This document shows positions 1-7,632 of a stretch of DNA of 64,000 nt, piece after piece. Location: assembly GCF_900109115.1 (NCBI RefSeq), contig NZ_FNYV01000008.1, positions 1 through 64,000 on the forward strand, in the 5' to 3' direction. Each line of letters starts with the position of its first letter. Positions within the stretch are counted from its first letter, which is position 1. The position numbers and the translations under genes are program-made. This DNA comes from Micromonospora phaseoli (lineage in GTDB: Bacteria > Actinomycetota > Actinomycetes > Mycobacteriales > Micromonosporaceae). The notes under the pieces are model-generated. The model was not told the origin of the DNA. It did no database searches and was given only the letters and a program-made list of their open reading frames with translations.

Positions 1-318
1 CCGCCGTACCGGAGCCAAGGCGAGGAGCGGCCCGAGGGTGTCGATGACCCGATGCGCGGCGGAGTGCGACACCCCGAACAGGGGACCGATCTGCCTCATC
101 GTCAGGTTCGTCCGCCAGTACGCCGCGACCAGCAGCACCCGATCGGCAAGGTCGAGTGACCACTGCCGGCCCGGTCGACCATCGGCGATCGCGTCACCGC
201 CGCGTTCGGCGACCAGCCTGACCAGCCGGCGGAACTGGACGGGCTGCAGCCCGGTGAACGGGAAGATCCATTCCGGGCGGGCTGCCGAGATCACCTGCAC
301 CCCGAAATGATCCATCAT
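1..318 (-). mobile_element. IS5-like transposase, N-terminal part (runs off the left edge)
   Basis: The minus strand is open from an ATG at 318 (or 315) to base 1, giving 106 residues with no stop. The product starts MMDHFGVQVISAARPEW and continues through FTGLQPVQFRRLV to a helix-turn-helix segment (YWRTNLTMRQIGPLFGVSHS). This is the usual N-terminal region of actinobacterial IS5-group transposases, with the DDE catalytic part expected beyond the left edge. The DDE residues are outside the window, so whether it is intact cannot be judged. I did not identify the terminal inverted repeat. Confidence 0.75.
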
Positions 319-391
319 GGACGTCCGACGGAGTTACGAGACGTCCCTTAGGCCGCATGACACGCCGACCGGACCGACCCGCGCCGATCGC

Positions 392-490
392 TCAGGCGGC
401 TTTCCTCAGTCTCCGAAGACCCTCGGTGATGGCCGTCCGGAACTGCTCGCCGTACGCGTCCGCCGGCAGTGCGACGGGTGGAACCATCAT
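392..490 (-). other. Possible 32-residue ORF between transposase and rpsN
   Basis: An ATG at 490 preceded by GGGAG opens a 32-codon frame (MMVPPVALPADAYGEQFRTA and on, ending LRRLRKAA). It lies between the transposase start and rpsN. I recognise no family, and the frame is short enough to be chance or a remnant of a gene disrupted by the insertion. The rest of 319-569 shows nothing I can name. Confidence 0.15.
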
Positions 491-569
491 CACTCCCGCT
501 GATCGCGAACTGGCTGGCCCGACGATCCTGAGGGCTCGACCAGGGCGAGGGTCAAGCACCCGATTCCGG

Positions 570-875
570 CTACCGGGACGCCTTGCGGACGCCGGGCAAC
601 TCGCCGCGTAGCGCCATCGCCCGGAAGCGCACCCGGGACAGTCCGAACCGGGTGAGCATGCCACGGGGCCTCCCGTCGACCATGTCGCGGTTGCGTAGTC
701 GTACCGGGCTGGAGTCGCGGGGAAGTGCGGACAGCTGCCGCACCGCGTCGTCCCGGTCGACGGGATCGGTGGCCGGGTGCGCGATGGTCCGCTTCAACTC
801 GGCGCGGCGCTGCCCGTGCCGAGCCACCAGTTGCGCCCGGCGGGCCTGCCGATTGCCCAGGCTCTTACGCGCCAT
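570..875 (-). CDS. rpsN: 30S ribosomal protein S14, zinc-independent (C-minus) paralogue
   Basis: This is a 101-residue S14 protein (MARKSLGNRQARRAQLVARHG; RNRDMVDGRPRGML; FGLSRVRFRAMALRGELPGVRKASR). Zinc-containing S14 is shorter and carries two CxxC pairs. This copy has no cysteine at all, so it is the long zinc-free form that replaces the zinc form when zinc is scarce. It is the last gene of a minus-strand set with L28 and L33: its ATG lies 1 nt past the L33 stop. The operon is preceded by a Zur-like site at 1310-1328, so derepression under zinc limitation is expected. Confidence 0.95.
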   Translation of the reverse strand: MARKSLGNRQARRAQLVARHGQRRAELKRTIAHPATDPVDRDDAVRQLSALPRDSSPVRLRNRDMVDGRPRGMLTRFGLSRVRFRAMALRGELPGVRKASR

Positions 876-876
876 C

Positions 877-1044
877 TCAGCGCGCCTCGCGGAACTCGAC
901 GTGCCGACGCACGACCGGGTCGTACTTGCGTAGCACCAACCGATCCGGATCGTTGCGGCGGTTCTTCCGGGTCACGTACGTGTAGCCGGTGCCAGCGGTG
1001 CTGCGCAGCCGGACGATCGGACGAACGTCGGTCTGCCGGGCCAT
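877..1044 (-). CDS. rpmG: 50S ribosomal protein L33, zinc-independent paralogue
   Basis: This 55-residue protein (MARQTDVRPIVRLRSTAG; YTYVTRKNRRNDPDRLVLRKYDP) has the L33 signature 'Y-xTxKNRRN-pDrLxLrKYdP'. The four cysteines of the zinc-binding L33 form are absent. Its ATG overlaps the stop of the L28 gene (TGATG arrangement at 1042-1046), so the two are probably translationally coupled. It belongs to the L28-L33-S14 operon behind the Zur-like site. Confidence 0.95.
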   Translation of the reverse strand: MARQTDVRPIVRLRSTAGTGYTYVTRKNRRNDPDRLVLRKYDPVVRRHVEFREAR

Positions 1045-1280
1045 CAGAATCTCACTCCCTTGGTACGCAGGTCGGCGACGACCTTCTCGATGCCCTTGCG
1101 GTCCACGGTCTTCAACGCCTTGGCCGTCAAGGTCAGGCGGATCCACCGGCGCTCCGCGGGCAGCCAGTAACGGTGACTCTGCAGGTTCGGGTTCCACCGG
1201 CGGCGGGTGCGCCGGTGGGAGTGCGACACGGCGTTGCCGAAACTCGGCTTCGCGCCGGTCACGTCACAACGTCGGGACAT
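1044..1280 (-). CDS. rpmB: 50S ribosomal protein L28, zinc-independent paralogue
   Basis: This is a 78-residue L28 (MSRRCDVTGAKPSFGNAVSHS; RRTRRRWNPNLQSHRYWLPAE). It has the family hallmark 'VTGkkp..GN.VSHSh.kTkRrw.PNlq'. Only one Cys (residue 5) remains, so the zinc knuckle cannot form. An AAGGAG ribosome-binding site at about 1286-1291 supports the ATG at 1280. It is first in the operon, about 30 bp downstream of the Zur-like site at 1310-1328. Confidence 0.95.
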   Translation of the reverse strand: MSRRCDVTGAKPSFGNAVSHSHRRTRRRWNPNLQSHRYWLPAERRWIRLTLTAKALKTVDRKGIEKVVADLRTKGVRF

Positions 1281-1309
1281 GGCTGCTCCTTGGAGGACGA
1301 ACTGAATGC

Positions 1310-1328
1310 TAATGACAATCGTTTCCTT
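1310..1328 (-). promoter_or_regulatory. Zur-like operator 1 (L28-L33-S14 operon)
   Basis: On the minus strand the 19-mer reads AAGGAAACGATTGTCATTA, matching the shared consensus ATGAAAACGATTACCATTA seen at five other places in this island. It sits about 30 bp upstream of the L28 start codon. Binding by Zur is inferred from the motif and from the zinc-free nature of the genes. Confidence 0.75.
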
Positions 1329-1334
1329 TATACC

Positions 1335-1844
1335 TCAGTGATTCCGTCGGCCGCCGGGCGGGTCATCCACGATCCGCACCGGCACGTCGGCCCCGAGCGA
1401 GTACCCGACTCCATGCACGGTCCGGATCAGCGGCAGGTCGGTGCCGATCTTGACCCGCACCCTCCGCACCTGCACGTCGACGTTCCGAGCGCTGGTGAAG
1501 GTGTGGCCCCAGACGCATTCGAGCAACTGCGTTCGGCTGAACACCTGGCGTGGATGCGCCACCAGATGCCACAGCAGGTCGAACTCACGCCGGGTCAGCA
1601 CGACCTCCCGGCCACCCCGGTAGACCACCCGCGCCCGCGGCGACACCCGCAGGGCGTCCGGGCCACCGGCACCGTCCACGTCACCCGCCGCCAGGCGATC
1701 GACCAGACGTAGCAGGCGCTCCAGATCGCCATGGCCGCCGTCCGGACCCAGCCGCACCCGAACACTCACCACGAGCCCGTCGTCGTCGACGGTCACCACG
1801 TCGGCGGATGCCCGGGGCCCTCGCTCCACCTCGTCAAGGATCAC
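1335..1844 (-). CDS. Winged-helix (OmpR/PhoB-type) regulator without a receiver domain
   Basis: This is a 169-residue protein with a GTG start at 1844. Residues about 65-155 form a trans_reg_C winged helix: 'VLTRREFDLLWHLVAHPRQVFSRTQLLECVWG', then 'ARNVDVQVRRVRVKIG...LIRTVHGVGYSLG'. No phosphoacceptor receiver domain precedes it; the N-terminal 60 residues are short and unrecognised. The start lies 8 bp from Zur-like operator 2, which is shared with the divergent CobW-like gene, so it should be zinc-repressed. It may act as a second-tier regulator of the zinc-starvation response. The start codon is uncertain because no clear ribosome-binding site precedes it. Confidence 0.8.
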   Translation of the reverse strand: MILDEVERGPRASADVVTVDDDGLVVSVRVRLGPDGGHGDLERLLRLVDRLAAGDVDGAGGPDALRVSPRARVVYRGGREVVLTRREFDLLWHLVAHPRQVFSRTQLLECVWGHTFTSARNVDVQVRRVRVKIGTDLPLIRTVHGVGYSLGADVPVRIVDDPPGGRRNH

Positions 1845-1851
1845 CTGCCTA

Positions 1852-1870
1852 TAATGACAATCGTTTTCAG
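1852..1870 (-). promoter_or_regulatory. Zur-like operator 2 (shared divergent promoter)
   Basis: The minus-strand 19-mer is CTGAAAACGATTGTCATTA. It lies in the 45-bp gap between the divergent winged-helix gene (start 1844) and the CobW-like gene (start 1890). One site could control both directions. Confidence 0.75.
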
Positions 1871-1889
1871 TAGAGTCGAGAGGACTGTG

Positions 1890-3182
1890 ATGTCGACGTC
1901 ATCTGTCGCTTCGGCCGGCCAGGCCGCCGCGGATCAGGTCGCTCGCCCGTCGTTGACCGTGCTCAGCGGCTTCTGGCCCGCGGCGACGTACGCCGTCGCC
2001 CGCGCCCTGCTCGCCGCGGACCCGGCGCTGTTGCTGGTCCGGCATGATCTCGCCGAGCTGCGCAACGGCGCCGTGCACCGGGTGGTCCGCGACGGTGCGG
2101 GCGTGCTGGAGGACGAACGGGTCTGCCTCGCCCACGGCTGCGTCTCCTGCACCCTGCGCGAGGACGTCCTGCCCACCCTCGCCCGACTGGTCCGCACCCA
2201 ACCCGGCCGCGACATCGTGCTGATGTTGCCCGAGGTGGTCGAACCGGAGGCGGTCGCCGCGGCCTGCGCCCACTGCCTCGTCGACGGCGCGCCGATCACC
2301 GAGCTGCTGCACATCGACTCGTACGCCACCGTGGTCGACGCCGAGCATCTCCTCGACGGCCTGGCCAGCACCGACGACCTGAGGGCCCTCGGCATCCACG
2401 CCGCCGACGACGACGACCGGTCACTCGCCGACGTCATCGTCCGACAGATCGAGTACGCCGACACCCTCGTCCTGTGGGGACACTCCCCCGACGGCAGCTA
2501 CGACACCGACCGGCTGGCGGTGCTCCTCGCCCGCATGACGCCATGGGCGACCCAGATCCACATCGCTGACGATGTCGTCGACGCGTACGCACTGGCCCAG
2601 CAACTCCGCGACACACGGCGGTACCGCCCGGAGACCCCGGGCGTACTCGTCCGAGGTCTCGAAGGGCATCTGCTCGGCGTGCACGAGCCGCAGCCGGACT
2701 GCGGGATCGTCTCGGCGGTCTTCCGGGCCCGCCGCCCCTTACACCCGCAACGGCTACATGCCGCGCTCGAGGAGGTGAACGCCGAGGTGATCCGCTCCCG
2801 CGGCCACCTCTGGCTGGCCAGCCAGCCGGAGACCGTCATCGCCTGGGACTTCGCCGGCGGCGGTCTGGCCATGGGATCACTCGGGCGCTGGCTCGCCGCG
2901 TTGCCCGACCGCTACTGGGACGAGGTCTCCGACCACCGCCGGCTGGCCGCCGCGATGGACTGGGACCCCTACTACGGCGACCGCCACCAGCACCTGGTCT
3001 TCATCGGCCTGGACCTCGATCCGGTCGACCTGCACCGCGCCCTCGCCGCCTGCCTGCTCACCGACGCCGAACTCGCCGACGGCGAGGACGTCTGGCGCAC
3101 CTACGACGACCCGTTCGGCGGCTGCTTCCCGCTCGCCGCGACCCACCAAGACCCTGAGGCAACTGAAGGAGACCCCGCATGA
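1890..3182 (+). CDS. CobW/COG0523-like metallochaperone homologue lacking the GTPase motifs
   Basis: This is a 430-residue protein with an ATG at 1890 behind GAGAGGA. The order of elements follows COG0523 zinc chaperones: beta-strand LTVLSGF; the cysteine motif 'HGCVSCTLREDVLP'; and a C-terminal CobW_C-like region ('RARRPLHPQRLHAALEE', 'LVFIGLDLDPVDL'). The Walker A loop (GxxGxGKT in active members) is replaced by GFWPAATYAV, and no NKxD motif is evident, so GTP hydrolysis is unlikely. The metal motif keeps Cys-x-x-Cys but not CxCC. Its position under a Zur-like site and beside zinc-free ribosomal proteins argues for a role in zinc delivery or sensing. Its 3' end overlaps the convergent surface-protein gene by 82 bp. 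Confidence 0.8.
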   Translation: MSTSSVASAGQAAADQVARPSLTVLSGFWPAATYAVARALLAADPALLLVRHDLAELRNGAVHRVVRDGAGVLEDERVCLAHGCVSCTLREDVLPTLARLVRTQPGRDIVLMLPEVVEPEAVAAACAHCLVDGAPITELLHIDSYATVVDAEHLLDGLASTDDLRALGIHAADDDDRSLADVIVRQIEYADTLVLWGHSPDGSYDTDRLAVLLARMTPWATQIHIADDVVDAYALAQQLRDTRRYRPETPGVLVRGLEGHLLGVHEPQPDCGIVSAVFRARRPLHPQRLHAALEEVNAEVIRSRGHLWLASQPETVIAWDFAGGGLAMGSLGRWLAALPDRYWDEVSDHRRLAAAMDWDPYYGDRHQHLVFIGLDLDPVDLHRALAACLLTDAELADGEDVWRTYDDPFGGCFPLAATHQDPEATEGDPA

Positions 3183-4825
3183 AGCCCGACATCCACCCCG
3201 CCTACCTGCCGGCGGGCCCGCAGCAGCACCAGCACCAGGGCCCCGACGAGGACGAACCCGACGCCCAGGGCAGGTACCCGCCAGGACGAGCCGGTACGCG
3301 GCAGATTTCCGTTACCCGAGCCGTTGCCACCACTGCCCGATCCGTTGCCACCGCTGCCCGACCCGGGGCCGAAGCCGGTGCTCGGATCGGTGGCCTCGCC
3401 GACCGCGAACGTCACGGTTCTGGTGTCCGTCACCTCGGCGCCCGCCGTGGTGGTGGCGCTCATCTCGAACGACAGCCGGTAGAGGCCGGGCGCGCTGAAC
3501 GCCCAGTTGCCGTGGGCATGCGTGTTCGCCGGGATGTCCAGCCGCTGCGGCGTGTCCTTGGTGGAGTCGAAGAGGACCTCGGCGGCACCGAACGATCCGG
3601 TGAGGAAAAGGGTGAAGCGGCCCGGCCCCTCGGCGCCGGCGAACGTCCATCTCACCGAACCACGGATACCTGAGACGACGGACGGATGCTGGGTGTTCCA
3701 ACCCGGCCACACGATGCCGGACTGCTGCGCCTGTGCCAGCAGCCACACCGGATCACCGGGCGATCCCAGGAAGTCGGCTCCGTCTGGCACGGTGGTCTTG
3801 GCGTTGTCCATGACGTGCAGCACCACGTCAGCGAGATTCCGCCAGACCGCTGGCGTCACCGTGTCGTCCTTGAGGCGGATCGTCCAGTCGGAGCCGTCCA
3901 GCTGCGGGCCCATGTCGACATGCCCGTCATCGATCACCACGCGTCCCGAGCTGGCCGCGGTGTTCAGCTTCTCGGCCGGCGCGGCGAGCAGTGGTTGCGC
4001 CGCCGACGGTGTCAGCGACGCGCCAGCGGATTGCCGCGCGGCCGTGGCGGGTCGCTCCACCTCCCGCATCGGTGCCGGCTGCGGCGCCGGAGCAGGGACA
4101 TCCGCGTCCACCGGCGTGCCGAACTCCGGCACCCGTACGCGATAGACGGCATCGCTGCTCGCCCGCGTACCGTCGGCAAGCGTCGCCGTGGCGGTCAGTG
4201 GCACCGAGTAGTCGCCCGCCGCGCCGAACAACCAGACCAGGGCACCGGTGCGGGTCGACGCCGGCAGCTCGGCGCGGCGCGGTGATCCGTCCACGGTGCC
4301 GAACAGCGGGGTGGGCGCACCCAGGCCGGCGAGCGTGTACGCGACGAAGTCACCCGGCCCGTCCACCGTACCGAGGGACAACTCGACCACCCCGGCGCGC
4401 ACCTCGGCCCGACGTACCCCCGTCGTGTCCAGCGAGGTGAATTCCGTGTCGCCGGCGGTGAGCGCCCACATCGGGCGTCCTGGCGTGCCGAGGAACTCGA
4501 ACGCGGGGTGGTCGGGCACCCGGACGGCCGCCCCGCCGTCCGGCCCCAACAGCCTCCCGGCGGGTTCCACCCGGTCGACCGGCTGGCCGTCGGCCGCCGC
4601 CTCGCGGGCCCGCAGGTAAAGCTTCCCGTCCCGAAGCGTGATGGACACGAGGTCGGCACCGGCCGCGTCGAACCGGGCCCCCGCACCGCCGTCTGGCGGC
4701 GGTGCGGCCACCGCGGGCACCGCGGCGGCCACCAGCCCGGCCAGCGCCGACGCGGCGACGGTCACGGCGATCCGACGCCCGGCCACCGTGGCTCTTGCGG
4801 TTACTGCCTGACGCAGCGTGATCAT
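3101..4825 (-). CDS. Surface-anchored protein with one intact and one degenerate anchored-repeat domain and LPRTG motif
   Basis: This is a 574-residue exported protein. It has a signal peptide (residues about 1-40, ending AAAVPAVAAPP), a degenerate first copy of the actinobacterial surface repeat, and a second intact copy (GHVDMGP, 'ADFLGSPGDPVWLL', 'NTHAHGNWAFSAPGLYRLSF', residues about 290-470). A Gly/Ser/Asn linker, LPRTG at residues 508-512, a hydrophobic segment and RARR follow. This is a sortase-type anchor. Unusually, about 35 residues follow the RARR, read antisense to the end of the CobW-like gene. It is the last of three genes probably transcribed from the Zur-like site at 7614; GAGGAG precedes the ATG. 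Confidence 0.8.
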   Translation of the reverse strand: MITLRQAVTARATVAGRRIAVTVAASALAGLVAAAVPAVAAPPPDGGAGARFDAAGADLVSITLRDGKLYLRAREAAADGQPVDRVEPAGRLLGPDGGAAVRVPDHPAFEFLGTPGRPMWALTAGDTEFTSLDTTGVRRAEVRAGVVELSLGTVDGPGDFVAYTLAGLGAPTPLFGTVDGSPRRAELPASTRTGALVWLFGAAGDYSVPLTATATLADGTRASSDAVYRVRVPEFGTPVDADVPAPAPQPAPMREVERPATAARQSAGASLTPSAAQPLLAAPAEKLNTAASSGRVVIDDGHVDMGPQLDGSDWTIRLKDDTVTPAVWRNLADVVLHVMDNAKTTVPDGADFLGSPGDPVWLLAQAQQSGIVWPGWNTQHPSVVSGIRGSVRWTFAGAEGPGRFTLFLTGSFGAAEVLFDSTKDTPQRLDIPANTHAHGNWAFSAPGLYRLSFEMSATTTAGAEVTDTRTVTFAVGEATDPSTGFGPGSGSGGNGSGSGGNGSGNGNLPRTGSSWRVPALGVGFVLVGALVLVLLRARRQVGGVDVGLHAGSPSVASGSWWVAASGKQPPNGSS

Positions 4826-4847
4826 TCGCTCCTCTTCCTTGGCGGGT

Positions 4848-5990
4848 TCAGTCGGTGGCGTGGATGGTGTTGCCGCCGGCGTCGGCGGGGTCCCGAGGGG
4901 CGGGCGGGGGCAGTGGCTTTCCGTCCTCGGCGGCCTCGGCGCGGCCCTGCTCTCGCGCGGCGGCCACGGCGCGTTCGAGTTGCTGTGCCGCGCGTCGCCG
5001 TCGGCGACGGCGACGGGCGACGGTCAACCAGCTGGCGGCCGCGACGAGCAGCAGGATGGCCAGTTGAGACCAGGGCAGCGCCCAGAGCCCGACCCGCTGG
5101 GTCACCGTCTGCGGGGGCGGGTCGAGCACCTCGTCCGTCACCGGTCCCGGCTCGACGACGAGCGTGGCCTGCAGCCGGAACAGCGGCGGTACGCCGTCGA
5201 TGCGAACGCTGGTCCGGTAGCTGCTGCCGGGCAGGATCTCCGGCAGGGGCTCGCCGACTCCGAGCCGTCGGGCCACCCCGAAGGGACCGGTGACGGTGAG
5301 TTCCGGTCGACCGGTCAGCCGGAGGTTGCCGGTGTTGCGCACGGTGAGCTCGGCGGTGACGGTGCCACCGCGCAGCGGATGCCAGGTGCCGTCGTGCGTC
5401 ACGGTCAGGTTCTCGACGTCGAGGGCCGGTTGCAGCTCACCGGTGACCCGCAGGTACACCCGCGCGCCCACCCGATGGTCGACAGCGACCTGGTTTCCCT
5501 CGTCATCCGTGCCGGTCGCGGCCAGCGACGCCACGATGCCGCCCGGATGGTCGCCGGGGGTGGCGTTGCGCGGTACCGCCAGGGTGAACGGCACGTCCAG
5601 TCGGGACGTCGACGGCACGGTGAAGGTCCGCGTCTTGAAGGTGACCCAGGCGCCGACGTCGACCGGCTTCTTGGCGGCGGCCAGCAGGTCGAATCCGCCC
5701 TGCGCGGTGGTGAACGCGTCGCTGGCGTACAGGTCGAGGGTGATCGGACGGTCGGAGTGGTTGGTGACCGCCACGTAGTCGGTCAGGGTGGCACCCGGGC
5801 CGAGCTTGTACTCGAAGGCGGGCCGTCCGTCCGGGCCTTTGCGGCTCGACGGAGCGACTCCCCAGGTGAGCGGGGCCGCGTCGGCGGGAGCCGTGGGGGC
5901 CGGCGCCGGGGCTGCCAGGGCGGGAGCCGCGGGAGGGACTGATCCGGCCGCGAGGGCGAGCACGACGGCGAGAGCGGCGGGCGTACGCAT
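4848..5990 (-). CDS. Secreted DUF916/WxL-binding-like protein with C-terminal membrane anchor
   Basis: This is a 380-residue protein with a signal peptide (residues 1-27, Ala-rich). A beta-rich region follows: 'LGPGATLTDYVAVTNHSDRPITLDLYASDAF', 'DHPGGIVASL', 'VGARVYLRVTGEL', then an NEW-like repeat 'LTVRNTGNLRLTGRPEL'. One transmembrane helix near residues 305-325 ends in a run of eight arginines, with a charged cytoplasmic tail. The plan matches WxL-protein peptidoglycan-binding/DUF916 proteins that hold surface complexes on the wall. It lies 22 bp upstream of the LPRTG gene, both probably in the operon that starts at 7540. A specific role in zinc uptake is inferred only from context. Confidence 0.65.
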   Translation of the reverse strand: MRTPAALAVVLALAAGSVPPAAPALAAPAPAPTAPADAAPLTWGVAPSSRKGPDGRPAFEYKLGPGATLTDYVAVTNHSDRPITLDLYASDAFTTAQGGFDLLAAAKKPVDVGAWVTFKTRTFTVPSTSRLDVPFTLAVPRNATPGDHPGGIVASLAATGTDDEGNQVAVDHRVGARVYLRVTGELQPALDVENLTVTHDGTWHPLRGGTVTAELTVRNTGNLRLTGRPELTVTGPFGVARRLGVGEPLPEILPGSSYRTSVRIDGVPPLFRLQATLVVEPGPVTDEVLDPPPQTVTQRVGLWALPWSQLAILLLVAAASWLTVARRRRRRRRAAQQLERAVAAAREQGRAEAAEDGKPLPPPAPRDPADAGGNTIHATD

Positions 5991-6070
5991 TCGAGTGTTC
6001 CGTTCGAAGGTGGTGGGACAGGCTGGGCGATCGAGGCGGAGCCTGCGCCCAGCCTGTCCGTGTCTCATCG

Positions 6071-7540
6071 TCAGATTGCGGTCAGGGTGAGCGTCGCGGT
6101 GTAGGTGCCAGGTGCGGTCTCGGTCGGCAGGTGCAGCTTCAGGCCGGCCGAGAGGGTCGCGGTGCCTCGGCCGACACCATCCGGTGCGGACCCCAGCACC
6201 ACACTGTTGACCAGGCCACCGCCGGCGCCAGCGGCGGACGGTTCGACCGGCGAACCGGCGACCACGCCCTGGCCGGCGGACTGGTTCACGACCTGCGGCG
6301 TCCAGCCCAGGTACCCGGCGCTGAAGGTCGCGCCGGCGGCGCTGGTGAAGTCCTCCGGCACCTGGCCGGAGGCGCTCCAGCCGGGAGATCCGGCGCGGGT
6401 GTCGGTGACGGTGACCGGGCGCAGGGAGCCGCTGCTCTCCCACCGGTCACCCGCGCCGGCCAGCTGAGCCGCCGGCAGGACGACGGCACGATCGTCCGGG
6501 TCGACACTGATCACCAAGGAGCCCTGGGTCGGGTCGATGGAGGCGGTGATGGTCTGCGAGGTCCCCGGGTCCGTCGGCGGGAAGGCGACCCAGAGCCACG
6601 CTCCCTCGCTGGTAGCGACCGTGTTGTGGTCCTCGTCGTAGAGCCGCACCTGGTACTCGCAGGCGTTGAGCTCGCGGGTGGCGGTGAAGGTGTAGGTGGC
6701 TCCGGCCTCCCCCGGGATGATCGCGAACGTGTCGGAGCCGGCGCACCGGCTGAACCAGTGGTAGTGGTCCAGTTCGGTCTGCGGTGTCTGCACCGCGTGC
6801 AGCGTGACGGTGTCGCCCGCCTGGTACTCCTCGGCCATGCCGCCGATCGTCAGGGTGGTCTGCGGCCCGGTGCCGGCGAGTTCGCCGACGACGAAGGAGT
6901 ACGCCACCGGTCCGGTGCTGACCGTGGTGCCGTCGGTACGCGTGGCGTCGACCTGGAAGGTCAGCGTGTAGGCGCCTTCGGCACTGAACGCCCAGTTGGC
7001 GTGGGCGTGGGTACGCACCGGTACGTCGATGGCATCCGGCAGGCCGTCGTCGCTGCGGAACTTGATCAGCGGACTGCCGAAGGTGTCCTGGGTGAACACC
7101 GACACCGCACCCGGGCCGGTGGCGTCGACGAGGCTGAGCTTGACGCGATCACCGGTGAACACGCCGGAGCCGAGGGTGGTGGTGTTCCATCCCGGCCAGA
7201 GCAGGTTCTGGTTCTGGGTGAGCGGCAGCAGCCAGACCTGGGATCCGGCTGGCCCGAGGAAGGCGAAGCGCGGATCATCGGGAACCGGCATGGCCGCCTC
7301 GGGCAGCACCTGGAAGATCACGTCCGCCGGGTCCCGGGTCACGGACGGGCTGACCGTGTCGTCGTGCACCTTCAGGGACAACTGCCCGTCCGCGTAGTGA
7401 ACGTCGACGGCGTCGGTGTGTCCCTTGCTCAACACCACCTTCTCGGCAGCGGCGGCGGCGGGCGGCGCCCCGAGCACTCCGGCGGCGATCACCGCCCCGC
7501 CGATCAGGGCCGCAAGGCCGCGGACACCTGGTGTTCTCAT
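6071..7540 (-). CDS. Secreted anchored-repeat (choice-of-anchor M type) surface protein
   Basis: This is a 489-residue protein with GGAGG before the ATG at 7540 and a signal peptide ending near residue 32 (PPAAAAA). The surface repeat occupies residues about 35-240: 'SKGHTDAVDVHYADG', 'DPRFAFLGPAGSQVWLLPLTQ', 'WPGWNTTTL', 'RTHAHANWAFSAEGAYTLTF', ending YSFVVGE. An Ig-like segment with Cys residues and 'ELNACEYQVRLYDED' follows, then a C-terminal 150-residue beta region rich in Gly and Ala. No LPxTG or terminal helix is visible, so it may be released or held by its neighbours. A Zur-like site lies 74 bp upstream. The paired histidines in HAHANW are a candidate metal site. Confidence 0.8.
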   Translation of the reverse strand: MRTPGVRGLAALIGGAVIAAGVLGAPPAAAAAEKVVLSKGHTDAVDVHYADGQLSLKVHDDTVSPSVTRDPADVIFQVLPEAAMPVPDDPRFAFLGPAGSQVWLLPLTQNQNLLWPGWNTTTLGSGVFTGDRVKLSLVDATGPGAVSVFTQDTFGSPLIKFRSDDGLPDAIDVPVRTHAHANWAFSAEGAYTLTFQVDATRTDGTTVSTGPVAYSFVVGELAGTGPQTTLTIGGMAEEYQAGDTVTLHAVQTPQTELDHYHWFSRCAGSDTFAIIPGEAGATYTFTATRELNACEYQVRLYDEDHNTVATSEGAWLWVAFPPTDPGTSQTITASIDPTQGSLVISVDPDDRAVVLPAAQLAGAGDRWESSGSLRPVTVTDTRAGSPGWSASGQVPEDFTSAAGATFSAGYLGWTPQVVNQSAGQGVVAGSPVEPSAAGAGGGLVNSVVLGSAPDGVGRGTATLSAGLKLHLPTETAPGTYTATLTLTAI

Positions 7541-7613
7541 CGTTCCTCCCCTACCGCGCCGAACTGGTGCCCGGCGCGGAGTCGGTAGACGTGGCATTGA
7601 TTCCGCCACACGG

Positions 7614-7632
7614 TAACGGAAGTCGTTTTCAT
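7614..7632 (-). promoter_or_regulatory. Zur-like operator 3 (surface-protein operon)
   Basis: The minus-strand 19-mer ATGAAAACGACTTCCGTTA begins at the last base of the permease stop codon. It precedes the surface-protein gene that starts at 7540, allowing the three surface genes 7540-3101 to be expressed separately from the transporter operon. Confidence 0.75.
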
